From positions 1-62,875 of the forward strand of contig NZ_WVHT01000015.1 of the NCBI RefSeq assembly GCF_009834875.1: a stretch of 62,875 nucleotides of DNA, written 5' to 3'. The number at the start of each line of letters is the position of its first letter. Position 1 is the first letter of the stretch. Positions 33,797 through 43,358 of the stretch are shown here, one piece after another. The position numbers and the translations under genes were made by a program. Source of the DNA: Hufsiella arboris (GTDB lineage: Bacteria; Bacteroidota; Bacteroidia; Sphingobacteriales; Sphingobacteriaceae). The notes beneath the pieces are model-generated. The model ran no database searches. It saw only the letters and a program-made list of their open reading frames with translations, and had not been told where the DNA came from.

Positions 33797-36700
33797 ATGA
33801 AAAAGCAGGGTGCTAAATCCAAAGGCAAACTAACGCCAACCGAACAGTTACAGAAAAAGCCAAAAGACTTTCTTATCGTAGGTATCGGGGCATCCGCCGG
33901 AGGTATACAAGCCTTGCAGCAATTTTTTCAGCAGGTACCCGAAGACTCGTATATAGCCTATGTGGTCATCTTGCATCTTTCACCAGATCACGACAGCCAG
34001 TTAGCCCGCGTTCTGCAACATGAAACCAAAATACCTGTAGCGCAGGTTACAGAAAAAATTGTTATTGAGCCTGACCATATCTATGTTGTGCCGCCAGACC
34101 GCCACTTGGTGATCGAAGATGGTTACATCGCTGTACTGCCCAACCTGCAGATAGAAGAGCGCCGGGCGCCGGTAGACATTTTTTTTCGCACACTGGCGGA
34201 TCAGCACGGTCCACGAGCTATCAATGTAATCTTATCGGGTACCGGTGCCAATGGCTCTATGGGTTTAAAACGTACAAAAGAGCGAGGCGGAGCAACCTTC
34301 GTACAAAATCCCCGTGAAGCGGAGTTTAACGAAATGCCGCGCAACGCCATTGCTACTGATTTAGTGGATGAAGTGCTGAACGTTGCAAGCATCCCTGCCC
34401 GCATCATTGCCTATCGCGACAGCATGGGTACCGTAGAAATCATTGAAGAAGCTCAAAAACGTCCTGAGACTCAGCAGCAGGCGCTTCGCGAAATATTCAC
34501 CCAACTTAAAGCACGTACCGGCCATGATTTTTCAAATTACAAACGTTCGACAATTTTGCGTCGTATTGAGCGGCGGATAAACGTAAATAACCTACCCGAC
34601 CTGCCTTCGTATGCGGCGTTTTTGCATGAACATCCTGGTGAAACTCATGCTCTGTTGAAAGACCTGCTAATTTCAGTAACGAATTTTTTCCGGGATAACA
34701 AGCCTTTTAACGGCATTGAGCACGATGTAATGCCGGCCATCTTTGCAGGGAAAACATCTGCAGAGCAGGTTCGGATCTGGGTAGCCGGTTGCGCCACCGG
34801 TGAAGAGGCCTATTCTATGGCCATGGTCTGTGCTGAGCAGGCAGCTGGTATCATTGATGCTCCAAAAGTGCAGATCTTTGCCACTGATATTGACGAGTCG
34901 GTCATTGCTACGGCCCGGGAAGGGTTTTACACGCTAAATGATGCCGCCGATGTATCTCCCGACAGGCTGCGGCGCTTTTTTAACCGTGACGGCGATGGCT
35001 ACCGGGTGCAAAGGGAGATCAGGGAAATGATCCTTTTTGCACAGCATAATTTTTTAAAAGACCCGCCTTTTTCAAAGCTTGACCTGGTTAGCTGCCGCAA
35101 CGTATTCATCTATCTGAACACCACGGCACAGGATCGAGTAATAGAAACTTTTCATTTTGCCTTAAGGCCAAAGGGTTTTCTTTTCCTGGGCACTTCAGAG
35201 TCCGTGGATGGCGCCAGCGACCTTTATTCCGTCTATAGCCGTGATAACCATATCTTCCAGTCCCGGGAGGTTACTCGCCGCAGTTACCCCGTGCCTGAAT
35301 CGGTTCCCCAGTTTCATTACCCCAAAGCCGACCTTTTACAAAGACCGGAAGAAAGTGAGGGCCGTGGACAGCGCATTTCATTTGGAGAGCTTCACCAAAA
35401 AATGCTGGAGCAATACGCTCCGCCCTCGGTAGTGGTAAATGAAGAATACGAGATTGTGCACATGACAGAAAGGGCGGGGAAATATTTTGAATTTGCGGGA
35501 GGAGAGCCCACACAAAACCTCCTGAAACTTATCCGCCCGCAAATAAGATTGGAGCTGCGTTCTGCGCTCTACCAGGCGGTGCAAAATAATACAGCTGTGG
35601 AAGCCCGTAATATTAAACTGTTGGTGAATGGTGAGCACCAATCCCTGGACATCCAGGTTCGCCCCGTTCTGGAAGATGGCAAAACTCCAAAGGGATTTAT
35701 CCTTGTTATTTTTAAACCTGCGCAGGAAGCCTCGCAAGAAGGCGCTACCATCAGGTTGGCATCCGATGAACCCGTGGCCAGGCAGCTGGAGGAAGAACTC
35801 ATCGGCCTGAAAACCCAACTCCGCAATTCGACAGAGCAGTACGAATACCAGGCCGAAGAACTGAAAGCGTCAAACGAAGAGTTGCAGGCTATGAACGAAG
35901 AACTTCGTTCGGCAGCAGAAGAACTGGAAACGAGCAAGGAAGAATTGCAGTCTATCAACGAAGAACTGCGCACTGTGAACCAGGAACTGAAGGTGAAGAT
36001 TGATGAAACAACTATTGCCAGCAACAACCTTCAAAATCTTGTTAACTCAGCCAACGTAGGTACCATTTTCCTTGACCGCGGTTTTGCAATACGCCTGTTT
36101 ACGCCGACAGTTCTCGATATTTTTAATCTAAAAGCCAGTGACTACGGCCGGCCTGTTACCGATATTACCAATAAGCTGCAGTACGATGGGTTGTTACAAG
36201 ATGCAGAAGCCGTGCTGGAGAAGCTCACCATCATAGAGCGCGAAGTAACAACCAGCGATAACCGTTTTTTTCTGATGCGGCTTCTGCCTTATCGTACATC
36301 TGAAGACCATATTAACGGCGTGGTAATCACTTTTTTTGACATTACTAAGCGAAGAGAATCGGAAGAAGCCTTGAGGCAATCGCAAGAAAAATATCGCATT
36401 CAACTAGAGCAAGACGTTGAGATACGTACTGCCGAGCTGAAAGAAAGTCGGGAACAATATTCAACCCTTGTAGAGAATACACCTGATATGATCACACGGT
36501 GGGACAGAGAGCTGAAACTGGTGTTTGCTAATACTGCGTTTGACCCCAAAACCGGCCTTACCAACATAAACCTCCTGGGCAAAACGAACATCGAAATGGG
36601 ACAGCCGGATGAAATAGCCCTGCCCTTTATGAAGAGTTTACGTAAAGTTTTCGAAACCGGTGAAACAGTAGAGCATTTTAATTTTTTTCAAACGCAGGAA

Positions 36701-39577
36701 GGAGAAACCTGGTTCTATTCGCGCCTAACTCCTGAAAAAAATGCTGAAGGCGAAGTTGAAACGGTACTGTCTGTAGCAAGAGATATCTCAGAAATAAAAA
36801 AGGCTGAACAAAATATAGCTCAAAACAATTTGCGTCTTAAAGAGGCTCAAAGCATTGGCGCCATTGGCTCATTTGAATGGAATTTTGACGAGGAATATGT
36901 AAGCTGGAGCGACGAGATGTATCGCATTGTCGGCCTGGAACCGCAGAGCAGACTCATTACAATAAAATTTACCGACAGTCTGATTCCGTCTGAAGATCTG
37001 CCCGCTGTGCTGGCTATAAAAGAAGCATCGTTTGTTACGCCGGGACATTATGAGCTACAGCACCGTATCCGGCTCAATAATGGCGGTGAGAAATGGGTCG
37101 CTCACCGTTTTGAAAGCTTAGGCGATGACGCCGGCAATGTGGTCCGGGTGCATGGTACACTCCAGGATATCACCAAACAAAAAAAATCCGAGCATGAACT
37201 GCTTAGCATAAAAGATGAACTGGCTCAACGTGCAACTAAAAAATACCTTGAGCTTTTTCAATCGATAGACCAGGGTTTTTGTACCATAACAGTTAAATAT
37301 GATGAAAATGACAAACCGATTGATTACCAATTTATCGAAGTCAGCCCTTCGTTTGAGTACCAGACAGGAATTAAAGACGCTGCAGGCAAATGGATTAAAG
37401 ATATCGATCCGGAGCAGGATGCCTTTTGGTTTAATGCCTACGGCGGTGTAGCTAAAAACAGGAAGGCAGATCGGTTTGAATATCTTTCTAATTCCCGTAG
37501 TCGCTGGTGGAGCGTTTATGCATTCCCAATAGATGAGCCGAAACAGAGAAGGATAGGTGTTTTGTTTAATGACATTACGGAGCGCAAACGCCGCGAAGCG
37601 AACCTCGCTTTCCTGGCCGAAGTAAGCCAGGACCTCGTGCGCCTCACGGATATTGACGAAACGATGGACACACTCGGTGTTAAAATCGGTTATTATTTCA
37701 ATCTTTCGCGATGTGTTTTTGCTGAAATTGTAGAAGCTGAAGACAAGGTAATTATTGTCCGTGACTGGTGCCGTTCACAGTTTTCGAACCTTGTTGGAGA
37801 AATGCCGATCTCGCAATTTATTAATGAAGAGTATCGCCAGAAAAGCCGCGCCGGAGAAACAATTGTTGTAAGTAATGTTCATCATAGTTCGCTTGTTCAC
37901 GGTCGCCAGGTGGAAGACATTTTTAAGGTAGTTTCTTTTGTAAATGTCCCGATTATCAAAGACGGTCAATGGCGGTTTACCCTGGGGATTTATGATGCGG
38001 TGGCACGTGATTGGGCTGGCGATGAAATTGAATTGCTGCGCGAATTGACATCGCGTATATGGACGCGCATTGAACGTGCCTGGGCGGAAGAAGCATTGCG
38101 GAAATCCGAAGAAAAATACCGGAATCAACTGACGCGGGAAGTAGCCGAACGCACAAATGAATTGAAAGAAAACTATTCATTATTACAAACCATTTACGAT
38201 ACCACATTGATCGGTATTTCTGTGTTTGTACCGGTAAGAGATAAGAAAGGAACGATTACAGACTTCAGGATTGTGATGGTCAATAAAAAGATTGAACGTT
38301 CTTCCACCCACAGTGATCTTGTCGGAAAATTATATAGCCAACTGTATCCCGGTATCAGGCAGATTGGCCTTTTCGACCTGATGGTTAAAACCATAGAGAC
38401 CGGCGAGCCGGGAAAAACGGAATATCATTATAATTTTGAAGGTATTGACCGTTGGTATTCCACTATGTTCGTTAAAGGCGAAGATATCCTTGTAAGCACG
38501 AATTTGGATATCACTGAACAAAAACGATCGGAAGAAGAGCGTTTTCGAAATTACGTATTGTTGCAACAATCTGAAGAACTTGCCGCTACCGGTAGTTGGG
38601 ACTATGACCTTTTAACAGACAACTTTATCTGGTCTGACGGTATGTACCGCTTGTTCAACGTTCCGAAAGGAATAGAGGTCAGTCCCGATATCTATATACA
38701 ATATGCAACGCCCGATTGCTATGACACGGCAGCTCGTATCATCAGCCATATTAAACATGGCGACGCTGAATTTGATGAAACCTTAAAAATTGAAGTTGAG
38801 GGTACAGTTAAGGTCGTAAAAATAAAAGCCGCGGTGCTGAAGAATGAAGAGGGCCATCCCGTGCGAGTGCTTGGTGTAGATATGGATGTCACCGCTACAC
38901 GTGCCGCGGAAGAAAAATTGAGAAAAATGGAGTCGGAGCTGCAATTAGAAATTTTCCGCGAAACACTTAATGTACAGGAAGAGGAACGAAGACGTATTTC
39001 TGAGAGCCTGCATAACGGTATCGGGCAGATATTATATGGCGTTAAGATATCTCTGTCGGGACTCAGTCAAGACATGTCATGGCAAGAGTTTGGAAAGGCT
39101 AAAACGTACACGAACAAACTGCTTACTGATTCGATCGCGGAAACCCGCCGTGTATCACATGAATTGATGCCGACAACGCTGGAAGAATTCGGCCTTCAAA
39201 GTGCCATAGACGATATATGCCATCAATTATCAGGCAGCCTGCACTTAACCTGCACAATCAGGGGACTTAAAGGGCGCCTGGAAAAGTATCTTGAACTGGC
39301 GGTATACCGAACTGTGCAGGAACTGATTACCAATATGGTCAAACACGCTCATGCGACAGAAGCCGCGGTTGAAATCGTAATAGAACAGGAAAAGGTTTTT
39401 ATACAGGTCTCAGATAACGGACAAGGTATGGAAAATAGCCGGAACCATAAGCCGGGTATCGGCCTGTCATCTATTCGCAGCAAGATTAAGCTGCTGAACG
39501 GAGAAGTAACGATCAGTTCAGCTACGGGCAAAGGAACCGATATCCGCGTATTTATACCTATGCCAAAGAGAGAATAA
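33797..39577 (+). CDS. CheB-CheR-PAS-GAF hybrid histidine kinase
   Basis: 1926 residues from the ATG at 33797 (the frame is open from a TTG at 33782). Order: CheB-like domain (about 25-215), CheR N-domain and methyltransferase (about 240-500; SAM motif WVAGCATGEEAYSMAM), PAS-like segment (about 545-620), a Glu-rich coiled coil (about 665-740), then PAS domains (near 750, 890, 1020, 1150), a GAF domain (about 1275-1420), two more PAS domains, a HisKA_3 dimerisation domain with ISESLHNGIGQ near 1735, and an HATPase domain ending IRVFIPMPKRE. In the CheB part Ser (GASAGG) and His (LHLSPDHD) are present, but the catalytic Asp position reads GTGANG, Asn in place of Asp. It is cytosolic, with no membrane helix. 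HisKA_3 kinases usually signal to NarL-type regulators, such as that at 44.7 kb. Confidence 0.9.
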   Translation: MKKQGAKSKGKLTPTEQLQKKPKDFLIVGIGASAGGIQALQQFFQQVPEDSYIAYVVILHLSPDHDSQLARVLQHETKIPVAQVTEKIVIEPDHIYVVPPDRHLVIEDGYIAVLPNLQIEERRAPVDIFFRTLADQHGPRAINVILSGTGANGSMGLKRTKERGGATFVQNPREAEFNEMPRNAIATDLVDEVLNVASIPARIIAYRDSMGTVEIIEEAQKRPETQQQALREIFTQLKARTGHDFSNYKRSTILRRIERRINVNNLPDLPSYAAFLHEHPGETHALLKDLLISVTNFFRDNKPFNGIEHDVMPAIFAGKTSAEQVRIWVAGCATGEEAYSMAMVCAEQAAGIIDAPKVQIFATDIDESVIATAREGFYTLNDAADVSPDRLRRFFNRDGDGYRVQREIREMILFAQHNFLKDPPFSKLDLVSCRNVFIYLNTTAQDRVIETFHFALRPKGFLFLGTSESVDGASDLYSVYSRDNHIFQSREVTRRSYPVPESVPQFHYPKADLLQRPEESEGRGQRISFGELHQKMLEQYAPPSVVVNEEYEIVHMTERAGKYFEFAGGEPTQNLLKLIRPQIRLELRSALYQAVQNNTAVEARNIKLLVNGEHQSLDIQVRPVLEDGKTPKGFILVIFKPAQEASQEGATIRLASDEPVARQLEEELIGLKTQLRNSTEQYEYQAEELKASNEELQAMNEELRSAAEELETSKEELQSINEELRTVNQELKVKIDETTIASNNLQNLVNSANVGTIFLDRGFAIRLFTPTVLDIFNLKASDYGRPVTDITNKLQYDGLLQDAEAVLEKLTIIEREVTTSDNRFFLMRLLPYRTSEDHINGVVITFFDITKRRESEEALRQSQEKYRIQLEQDVEIRTAELKESREQYSTLVENTPDMITRWDRELKLVFANTAFDPKTGLTNINLLGKTNIEMGQPDEIALPFMKSLRKVFETGETVEHFNFFQTQEGETWFYSRLTPEKNAEGEVETVLSVARDISEIKKAEQNIAQNNLRLKEAQSIGAIGSFEWNFDEEYVSWSDEMYRIVGLEPQSRLITIKFTDSLIPSEDLPAVLAIKEASFVTPGHYELQHRIRLNNGGEKWVAHRFESLGDDAGNVVRVHGTLQDITKQKKSEHELLSIKDELAQRATKKYLELFQSIDQGFCTITVKYDENDKPIDYQFIEVSPSFEYQTGIKDAAGKWIKDIDPEQDAFWFNAYGGVAKNRKADRFEYLSNSRSRWWSVYAFPIDEPKQRRIGVLFNDITERKRREANLAFLAEVSQDLVRLTDIDETMDTLGVKIGYYFNLSRCVFAEIVEAEDKVIIVRDWCRSQFSNLVGEMPISQFINEEYRQKSRAGETIVVSNVHHSSLVHGRQVEDIFKVVSFVNVPIIKDGQWRFTLGIYDAVARDWAGDEIELLRELTSRIWTRIERAWAEEALRKSEEKYRNQLTREVAERTNELKENYSLLQTIYDTTLIGISVFVPVRDKKGTITDFRIVMVNKKIERSSTHSDLVGKLYSQLYPGIRQIGLFDLMVKTIETGEPGKTEYHYNFEGIDRWYSTMFVKGEDILVSTNLDITEQKRSEEERFRNYVLLQQSEELAATGSWDYDLLTDNFIWSDGMYRLFNVPKGIEVSPDIYIQYATPDCYDTAARIISHIKHGDAEFDETLKIEVEGTVKVVKIKAAVLKNEEGHPVRVLGVDMDVTATRAAEEKLRKMESELQLEIFRETLNVQEEERRRISESLHNGIGQILYGVKISLSGLSQDMSWQEFGKAKTYTNKLLTDSIAETRRVSHELMPTTLEEFGLQSAIDDICHQLSGSLHLTCTIRGLKGRLEKYLELAVYRTVQELITNMVKHAHATEAAVEIVIEQEKVFIQVSDNGQGMENSRNHKPGIGLSSIRSKIKLLNGEVTISSATGKGTDIRVFIPMPKRE

Positions 39578-39780
39578 GATGGAATACAAATGGTTAAACC
39601 GTATAAATAGATCAATCGTTTATTAAGCTTTCGATAAGGCTTAATCAGCTATCGTCAATCTTCGGAGGTTAGCGCTCCAAAAAATAAAAACTTGAGCCAG
39701 CCTGTTGAAGTACGTAATTTCGTATCGTATACTGCTTCCCGTCGCCCCCGGTTTGTGTCTCCACAAAACGGAATAGTAAC

Positions 39781-39840
39781 GCTTTTAATCCGACCGAAGG
39801 ATGTTTTATAAGTTCGGTCTGTGATGACACAGGCCGAGGT
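39781..39840. repeat. 60-base hairpin repeat, copy 1
   Basis: Begins GCTTTTAATC and contains the stem TTCGGTCTGTG / CACAGGCCGAG with a 4-base loop (ATGA). It matches 40111-40170 over its full length. Confidence 0.65.
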
Positions 39841-40110
39841 GGTGGATACTGCTTTCCATTGCGCCGATTTAATCAGTTTCGATGGAAACAAACCGCTCGG
39901 CAATAAACCTGATGGACGTGAAAAGCTTTTTTGAGGCAGCAGCTTACGGCAAGTAATTGCATTCGCAAAAAACTTGTAACAAACAGCAGGACTTCAATTG
40001 AAAAGAGCTTCTGCCATTCGTTTTCAAATAATTAATGCAAATTAACAACCTTTGGCGGAGCCTTAAAAGAATCTCGCCCCGGTTTATATCCTCTCAAATG
40101 AAAGAGTAAA

Positions 40111-40170
40111 GCTTTTATCTGACTGCAGGATGTTTTGTAAATGTCGGTCTGTGACGACATAGACCAAGGT
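40111..40170. repeat. 60-base hairpin repeat, copy 2
   Basis: Begins GCTTTTATCT and contains GGTCTGTG / CATAGACC around ACGA. The stem substitutions relative to copy 1 are tolerated as G-U pairs in both copies. Confidence 0.65.
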
Positions 40171-40258
40171 AATAGCCTGCCGGGCATAAAAATTTAATTA
40201 TGCGGAATTTTACAATTTTACCGGCTCACGGATCATTCTTTTTGTAGAAAAGAAAACA

Positions 40259-40708
40259 ATGAAAAGAATAATCATCTCAATGGTGCTGCTGACAATAGCT
40301 TGTATAGCACATGCACAATCAAACAACAACCAGTTTGCGGAAGTAAGAAAAGTAATTGAAGCCAGCAATGCCATTTACGCCGATCTCGCTAACAAAAACG
40401 ATGGTTCCATTTTGACACGGTATACAGATGACGCCTGCTTATATCCACCGAATATGGCACCGATTTGCGGAGGAAAGAACATGCTTGCGTTTTTTAAAGG
40501 CGGCCCGAAAGTGCATGTCAAATTCACGATACAACATTTGTACGGTGATCCGAAAAGTTTTGTAACGGAAGAAAGTTTTTACGAGATGGCAGATATGAGC
40601 GGTAAAAAGATTGACGACGGAAAAGTAATCGTGATCTGGAAAAAAACCAGCGCCGGCTGGAAAATGTACCGCGACATGTTTAGCAGTAATAACAAGGCGA
40701 AAAGTTAA
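40259..40708 (+). CDS. Secreted SnoaL/DUF4440-like protein
   Basis: 149 residues with a signal peptide ending AHA|Q near residue 19. The remainder has the layout of a SnoaL/NTF2-like cone fold of the DUF4440 type: FAEVRKVIEASNAIYADLAN, then RYTDDACLYPPNMAPICGGK, then GKVIVIWKKTSAGWKMYRDM with the final FSSN. These small periplasmic proteins bind or convert unknown ligands. It converges on the AraC gene with only 8 bases between the stop codons. Function otherwise unknown. Confidence 0.8.
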   Translation: MKRIIISMVLLTIACIAHAQSNNNQFAEVRKVIEASNAIYADLANKNDGSILTRYTDDACLYPPNMAPICGGKNMLAFFKGGPKVHVKFTIQHLYGDPKSFVTEESFYEMADMSGKKIDDGKVIVIWKKTSAGWKMYRDMFSSNNKAKS

Positions 40709-40716
40709 GCCGATTA

Positions 40717-41535
40717 TTAAAAACCAATGTTAACAGCTTGCTGAAAATCCTGCCCGTTTTTTACCAGTGAAAGCCTTGCTTCTGATGGCGTGATGCCGGT
40801 GAATTTTTTAAAATCTTTTATAAAATGCGCCTGGTCATAATAGCCACATTCATAAGAAACAAAGGTAAGCGAAAGTTGCGAGCCAAGCACCAGATCAAGG
40901 CTTTTATTAAACCGGTTTACCGAGAAAAAACCTGCAGGATTCAGGCCGACATGATTCAAAAACAGGTTTTGGATCTTTCGTTCTGACATACCAAAATCAT
41001 TAGAAAATGCAGGCATATCAAAGCTTTCATAGTCAGCACAAATACGGCTGCAGAGTTGTCGCATCAGCAATATTTTCTGCAGCTTTTTTTCGTTTGCTTT
41101 CAATTTCGATATGAAATAATTGTCCATCACATTGATTTGTTCATGAACGCCGGAGGTCATCAATAACTGCTCATTAAAATCACGAATCTCCTGGCCGAAA
41201 ACATCGTGCAGATTTGTGGCGTAGTTTGTAAAATCAGCAACAGGATTGTTGAAAAATAAAGATGCTGCATACGGATAAATTCTTGCGATGAGAATCCTGG
41301 TGTTTTTCGCCGCCATCAATTTTGTAGGGACGGTAAGATGACCGAGCAATTCAATTTGTGGCGTATCTTTTCTCTCGCCGTTGATAATGGTAGCTGCCGA
41401 ACCTCCCGCAATATTTACTACGAAATCAATGTAGCCGCTGGGGTAGAAAACTTCATTCTCAAGATCCTTTTCGATAGTGATAACCGTATAGCTTTTAATG
41501 TATGGCCGCAGAATGGAAACAGGAGAGAAAATCAT
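40717..41535 (-). CDS. AraC-family transcriptional regulator
   Basis: 272 residues. The N-terminal part (RPYIKSYTVITIEKDLENEV, FYPSGYIDFVVNIAGG) is a ligand-sensing beta domain; the C-terminal 100 residues form the double helix-turn-helix (PAFSNDFGMSERKIQNLFLN, VGLNPAGFFSVNRFNKSLDL, then LTFVSYECGYYDQAHFIKDF ending KKFTGITPSEARL). It is divergent from the barrel gene at 41.8 kb, and the 22-bp palindrome at 41699 lies between them, so it could regulate that gene. That it binds this palindrome is not shown; AraC proteins normally bind direct repeats. Confidence 0.9.
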   Translation of the reverse strand: MIFSPVSILRPYIKSYTVITIEKDLENEVFYPSGYIDFVVNIAGGSAATIINGERKDTPQIELLGHLTVPTKLMAAKNTRILIARIYPYAASLFFNNPVADFTNYATNLHDVFGQEIRDFNEQLLMTSGVHEQINVMDNYFISKLKANEKKLQKILLMRQLCSRICADYESFDMPAFSNDFGMSERKIQNLFLNHVGLNPAGFFSVNRFNKSLDLVLGSQLSLTFVSYECGYYDQAHFIKDFKKFTGITPSEARLSLVKNGQDFQQAVNIGF

Positions 41536-41698
41536 CGTTTCGTTGGTTTTAATACAATCCAGGTAAGTGAAGTAAACCGGTCAGGCATTGCATAAGCGTT
41601 GATAGTTTAATTATCCTTTAGATAGCCAAAGCCTTCATAAATTACACGCGTGAATGAATTGAACAGCGCTTGTTCGCATGAGCGATCGGTCTTTTTTG

Positions 41699-41720
41699 GT
41701 TTCACTTTGTAAACTGGAAC
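41699..41720 (+). promoter_or_regulatory. 22-bp palindrome, copy c (barrel gene 41801)
   Basis: Reads GTTTCA-N10-TGGAAC with centre TTTGTAAA, a near-perfect palindrome, ending 80 bases before the ATG at 41801. Confidence 0.6.
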
Positions 41721-41800
41721 AGAGTTAGGCGTCAATACTTCTTTTCCGCTCACACGATCGGGTAATTTTATACAGATAATCAGTGTTTATTAATCCGTTC

Positions 41801-42634
41801 TGTATGCTTAAATTTTTACTAAGGCTTGTTTTTTTGTCGTTAATAGCCCGCCCTTATTATAGCTGTGCACAACAGGATACCACCGGCAGTGTGAATACAG
41901 AGAAACAAAGCGCTCAAGCTCTGGCTGATAAGTTATCTAACCCGGTAGCAAGCATGATCAGCGTACCTTTTCAAAACAATACCGACTGGGGGATAGGCGA
42001 TTATAATGGTTCGAAAAATACGCTGAATTTTCAGCCCGTTATTCCTATTACCCTAAGTAAAAATCTGAACTTGATCACCCGGCTTGTGCTGCCATTCATT
42101 ACCCAGCAGGATGTGCTGGGTCCCGGTACTCATGAAACGGGCCTTGCTGATGCAACGATCAGCGGATTCTTTTCTTCTTCACATCCTAAAAACGGCTTCA
42201 TCTGGGGATTCGGGCCTGCACTGCTCATTCCTACAGCGACCAGTGAGTACCTGGGTACGAAAAAATTCGGCGTAGGGCCTACTGCGTTGGTTTTAAAACA
42301 GGGCAAGGGAAATACAGTCGGCTTCCTGGCCAATCAATTATGGAGTGTGGCCGGCGATAAAGACAGGCAGGATGTAAACCAGCTTTTTGTGCAACCTTTT
42401 TTTTCCCATAGCTTTAAAAGCGGGGCGGCCCTGGGCGGGAATATGGAATTAACGCAGAATTGGGAGGGCCATACCATTACTTTATTCCTGAACCCCGTTA
42501 TTTCCGGTATCACCAAGATCGGCAAACAGCCTGTCCAGTTAGCTGTCGGTCCGCGCATCCCGCTGGCCGGGCCCGATGCTGTCCGCCCGGCTTTTGGTAT
42601 CCGTTCGGTGCTGATATTTGTATTTGCGCAGTGA
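41801..42634 (+). CDS. Outer-membrane barrel protein (SphA/MetA-like)
   Basis: About 277 residues from the ATG at 41801 (MLKFLLRLVFLSLIARPYYS), which places the signal peptide at the N-terminus; the longer frame from 41783 adds six residues. The mature protein is barrel-like (MISVPFQNNTDWGIGDYNG, LNLITRLVLPFITQQDVLGP, FIWGFGPALLIPTATSEYLG, GNTVGFLANQLWSVAGDKD, FGIRSVLIFVFAQ). The family is often annotated as neuromedin U or transporter in Gram-negative genomes; the substrate is unknown. The regulatory palindrome is 80 bases upstream and an AraC gene lies divergent to it. Confidence 0.75.
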   Translation, partial: CMLKFLLRLVFLSLIARPYYSCAQQDTTGSVNTEKQSAQALADKLSNPVASMISVPFQNNTDWGIGDYNGSKNTLNFQPVIPITLSKNLNLITRLVLPFITQQDVLGPGTHETGLADATISGFFSSSHPKNGFIWGFGPALLIPTATSEYLGTKKFGVGPTALVLKQGKGNTVGFLANQLWSVAGDKDRQDVNQLFVQPFFSHSFKSGAALGGNMELTQNWEGHTITLFLNPVISGITKIGKQPVQLAVGPRIPLAGPDAVRPAFGIRSVLIFVFAQ

Positions 42635-43358
42635 AAACGCTCCACTCCAACTGTGTTCAAACGTTAATATTTTTGTTCGTGCAGATAAGTTAATATAACT
42701 TAGCAATTAATCATTTCAAAGCTGGGAGAGGCTTCGCCTGACGCTCTTCCTGTCCGCCAGTGATTTTCCATCCGGAAGCCACGTAGTATTGAATGTAACC
42801 GTTACGTGCATTTATTATATCCCATTCGCTGTCATTGGCTCTAATTAGTTACTTCGCTGCAAAACAGGTAGTTGATACTGGAATAACGAGTATTAATACG
42901 TTGCCGAGTTTTTTCGCTTCTTATAATTTTGCTTGTATGGAAACAAACCATTTATAAAATTAGGTCCAACACAGGAAAAAGCTTAATCGATATTATTTTA
43001 GTAAATACACTTTCTGATTTGCGCTCTCCTATCTGAATGTGAACAAATATGACTGGGAATATAGATCGAAAAACTTCTTACAGCTTTAATATACCAAATC
43101 ACCCGACGACAGTTTTATCTGAAAATGCCGGGGGATCGCTGAGCATCATGGTAACTAAATTGAAAGATTCTTTTTAACAGTATTTCGCGCCGGTTTGTAT
43201 GAGGTTTCCGGAGCATGTTTATATCTTTTGAATTATAGGTTTTCATGGGCAGTTCAGCGAAATTTTTCCGCCATTGATTTGGTATCAGAATTCTTTCGAA
43301 GCTCGGATATGCGGGTGGTCAGCATTGATGAATAAAGTCAACTTTTTAAATTATTACT
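42635..43358. other. Intergenic region, little recognised
   Basis: No convincing gene in 724 bases. A 42-codon frame from ATG 43049 to TAA 43177 is the only notable open stretch. A GC-rich string near 42721-42775 (GGCTTCGCCTGACGCTC) may be part of a short palindromic repeat. Confidence 0.45.
43049..43177 (+). CDS. Possible 42-residue protein
   Basis: ATG at 43049 opens a frame encoding SYSFNIPNHPTTVLSENAGG among 42 residues, stop TAA at 43175. There is no signal peptide, no recognised family and no clear ribosome binding site. An open frame of this length is expected by chance fairly often, so I give it low weight. Confidence 0.2.
   Translation: MTGNIDRKTSYSFNIPNHPTTVLSENAGGSLSIMVTKLKDSF

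Larger units (their letters stand above)
39578..40258. other. Intergenic region with a duplicated hairpin repeat
   Basis: No gene seen in 681 bases. Two copies of a 60-base repeat lie at 39781 and 40111. A small hairpin, GTTTGTG with CACAAAAC, precedes the first (about 39750-39770). The minus-strand open frame across copy 1 is a by-product. Confidence 0.55.

Noticed and set aside
39655-39903. 82-codon minus-strand frame in the repeat region
   Set aside because: It lies across a dispersed hairpin repeat; the second repeat copy has stops in the same frame.
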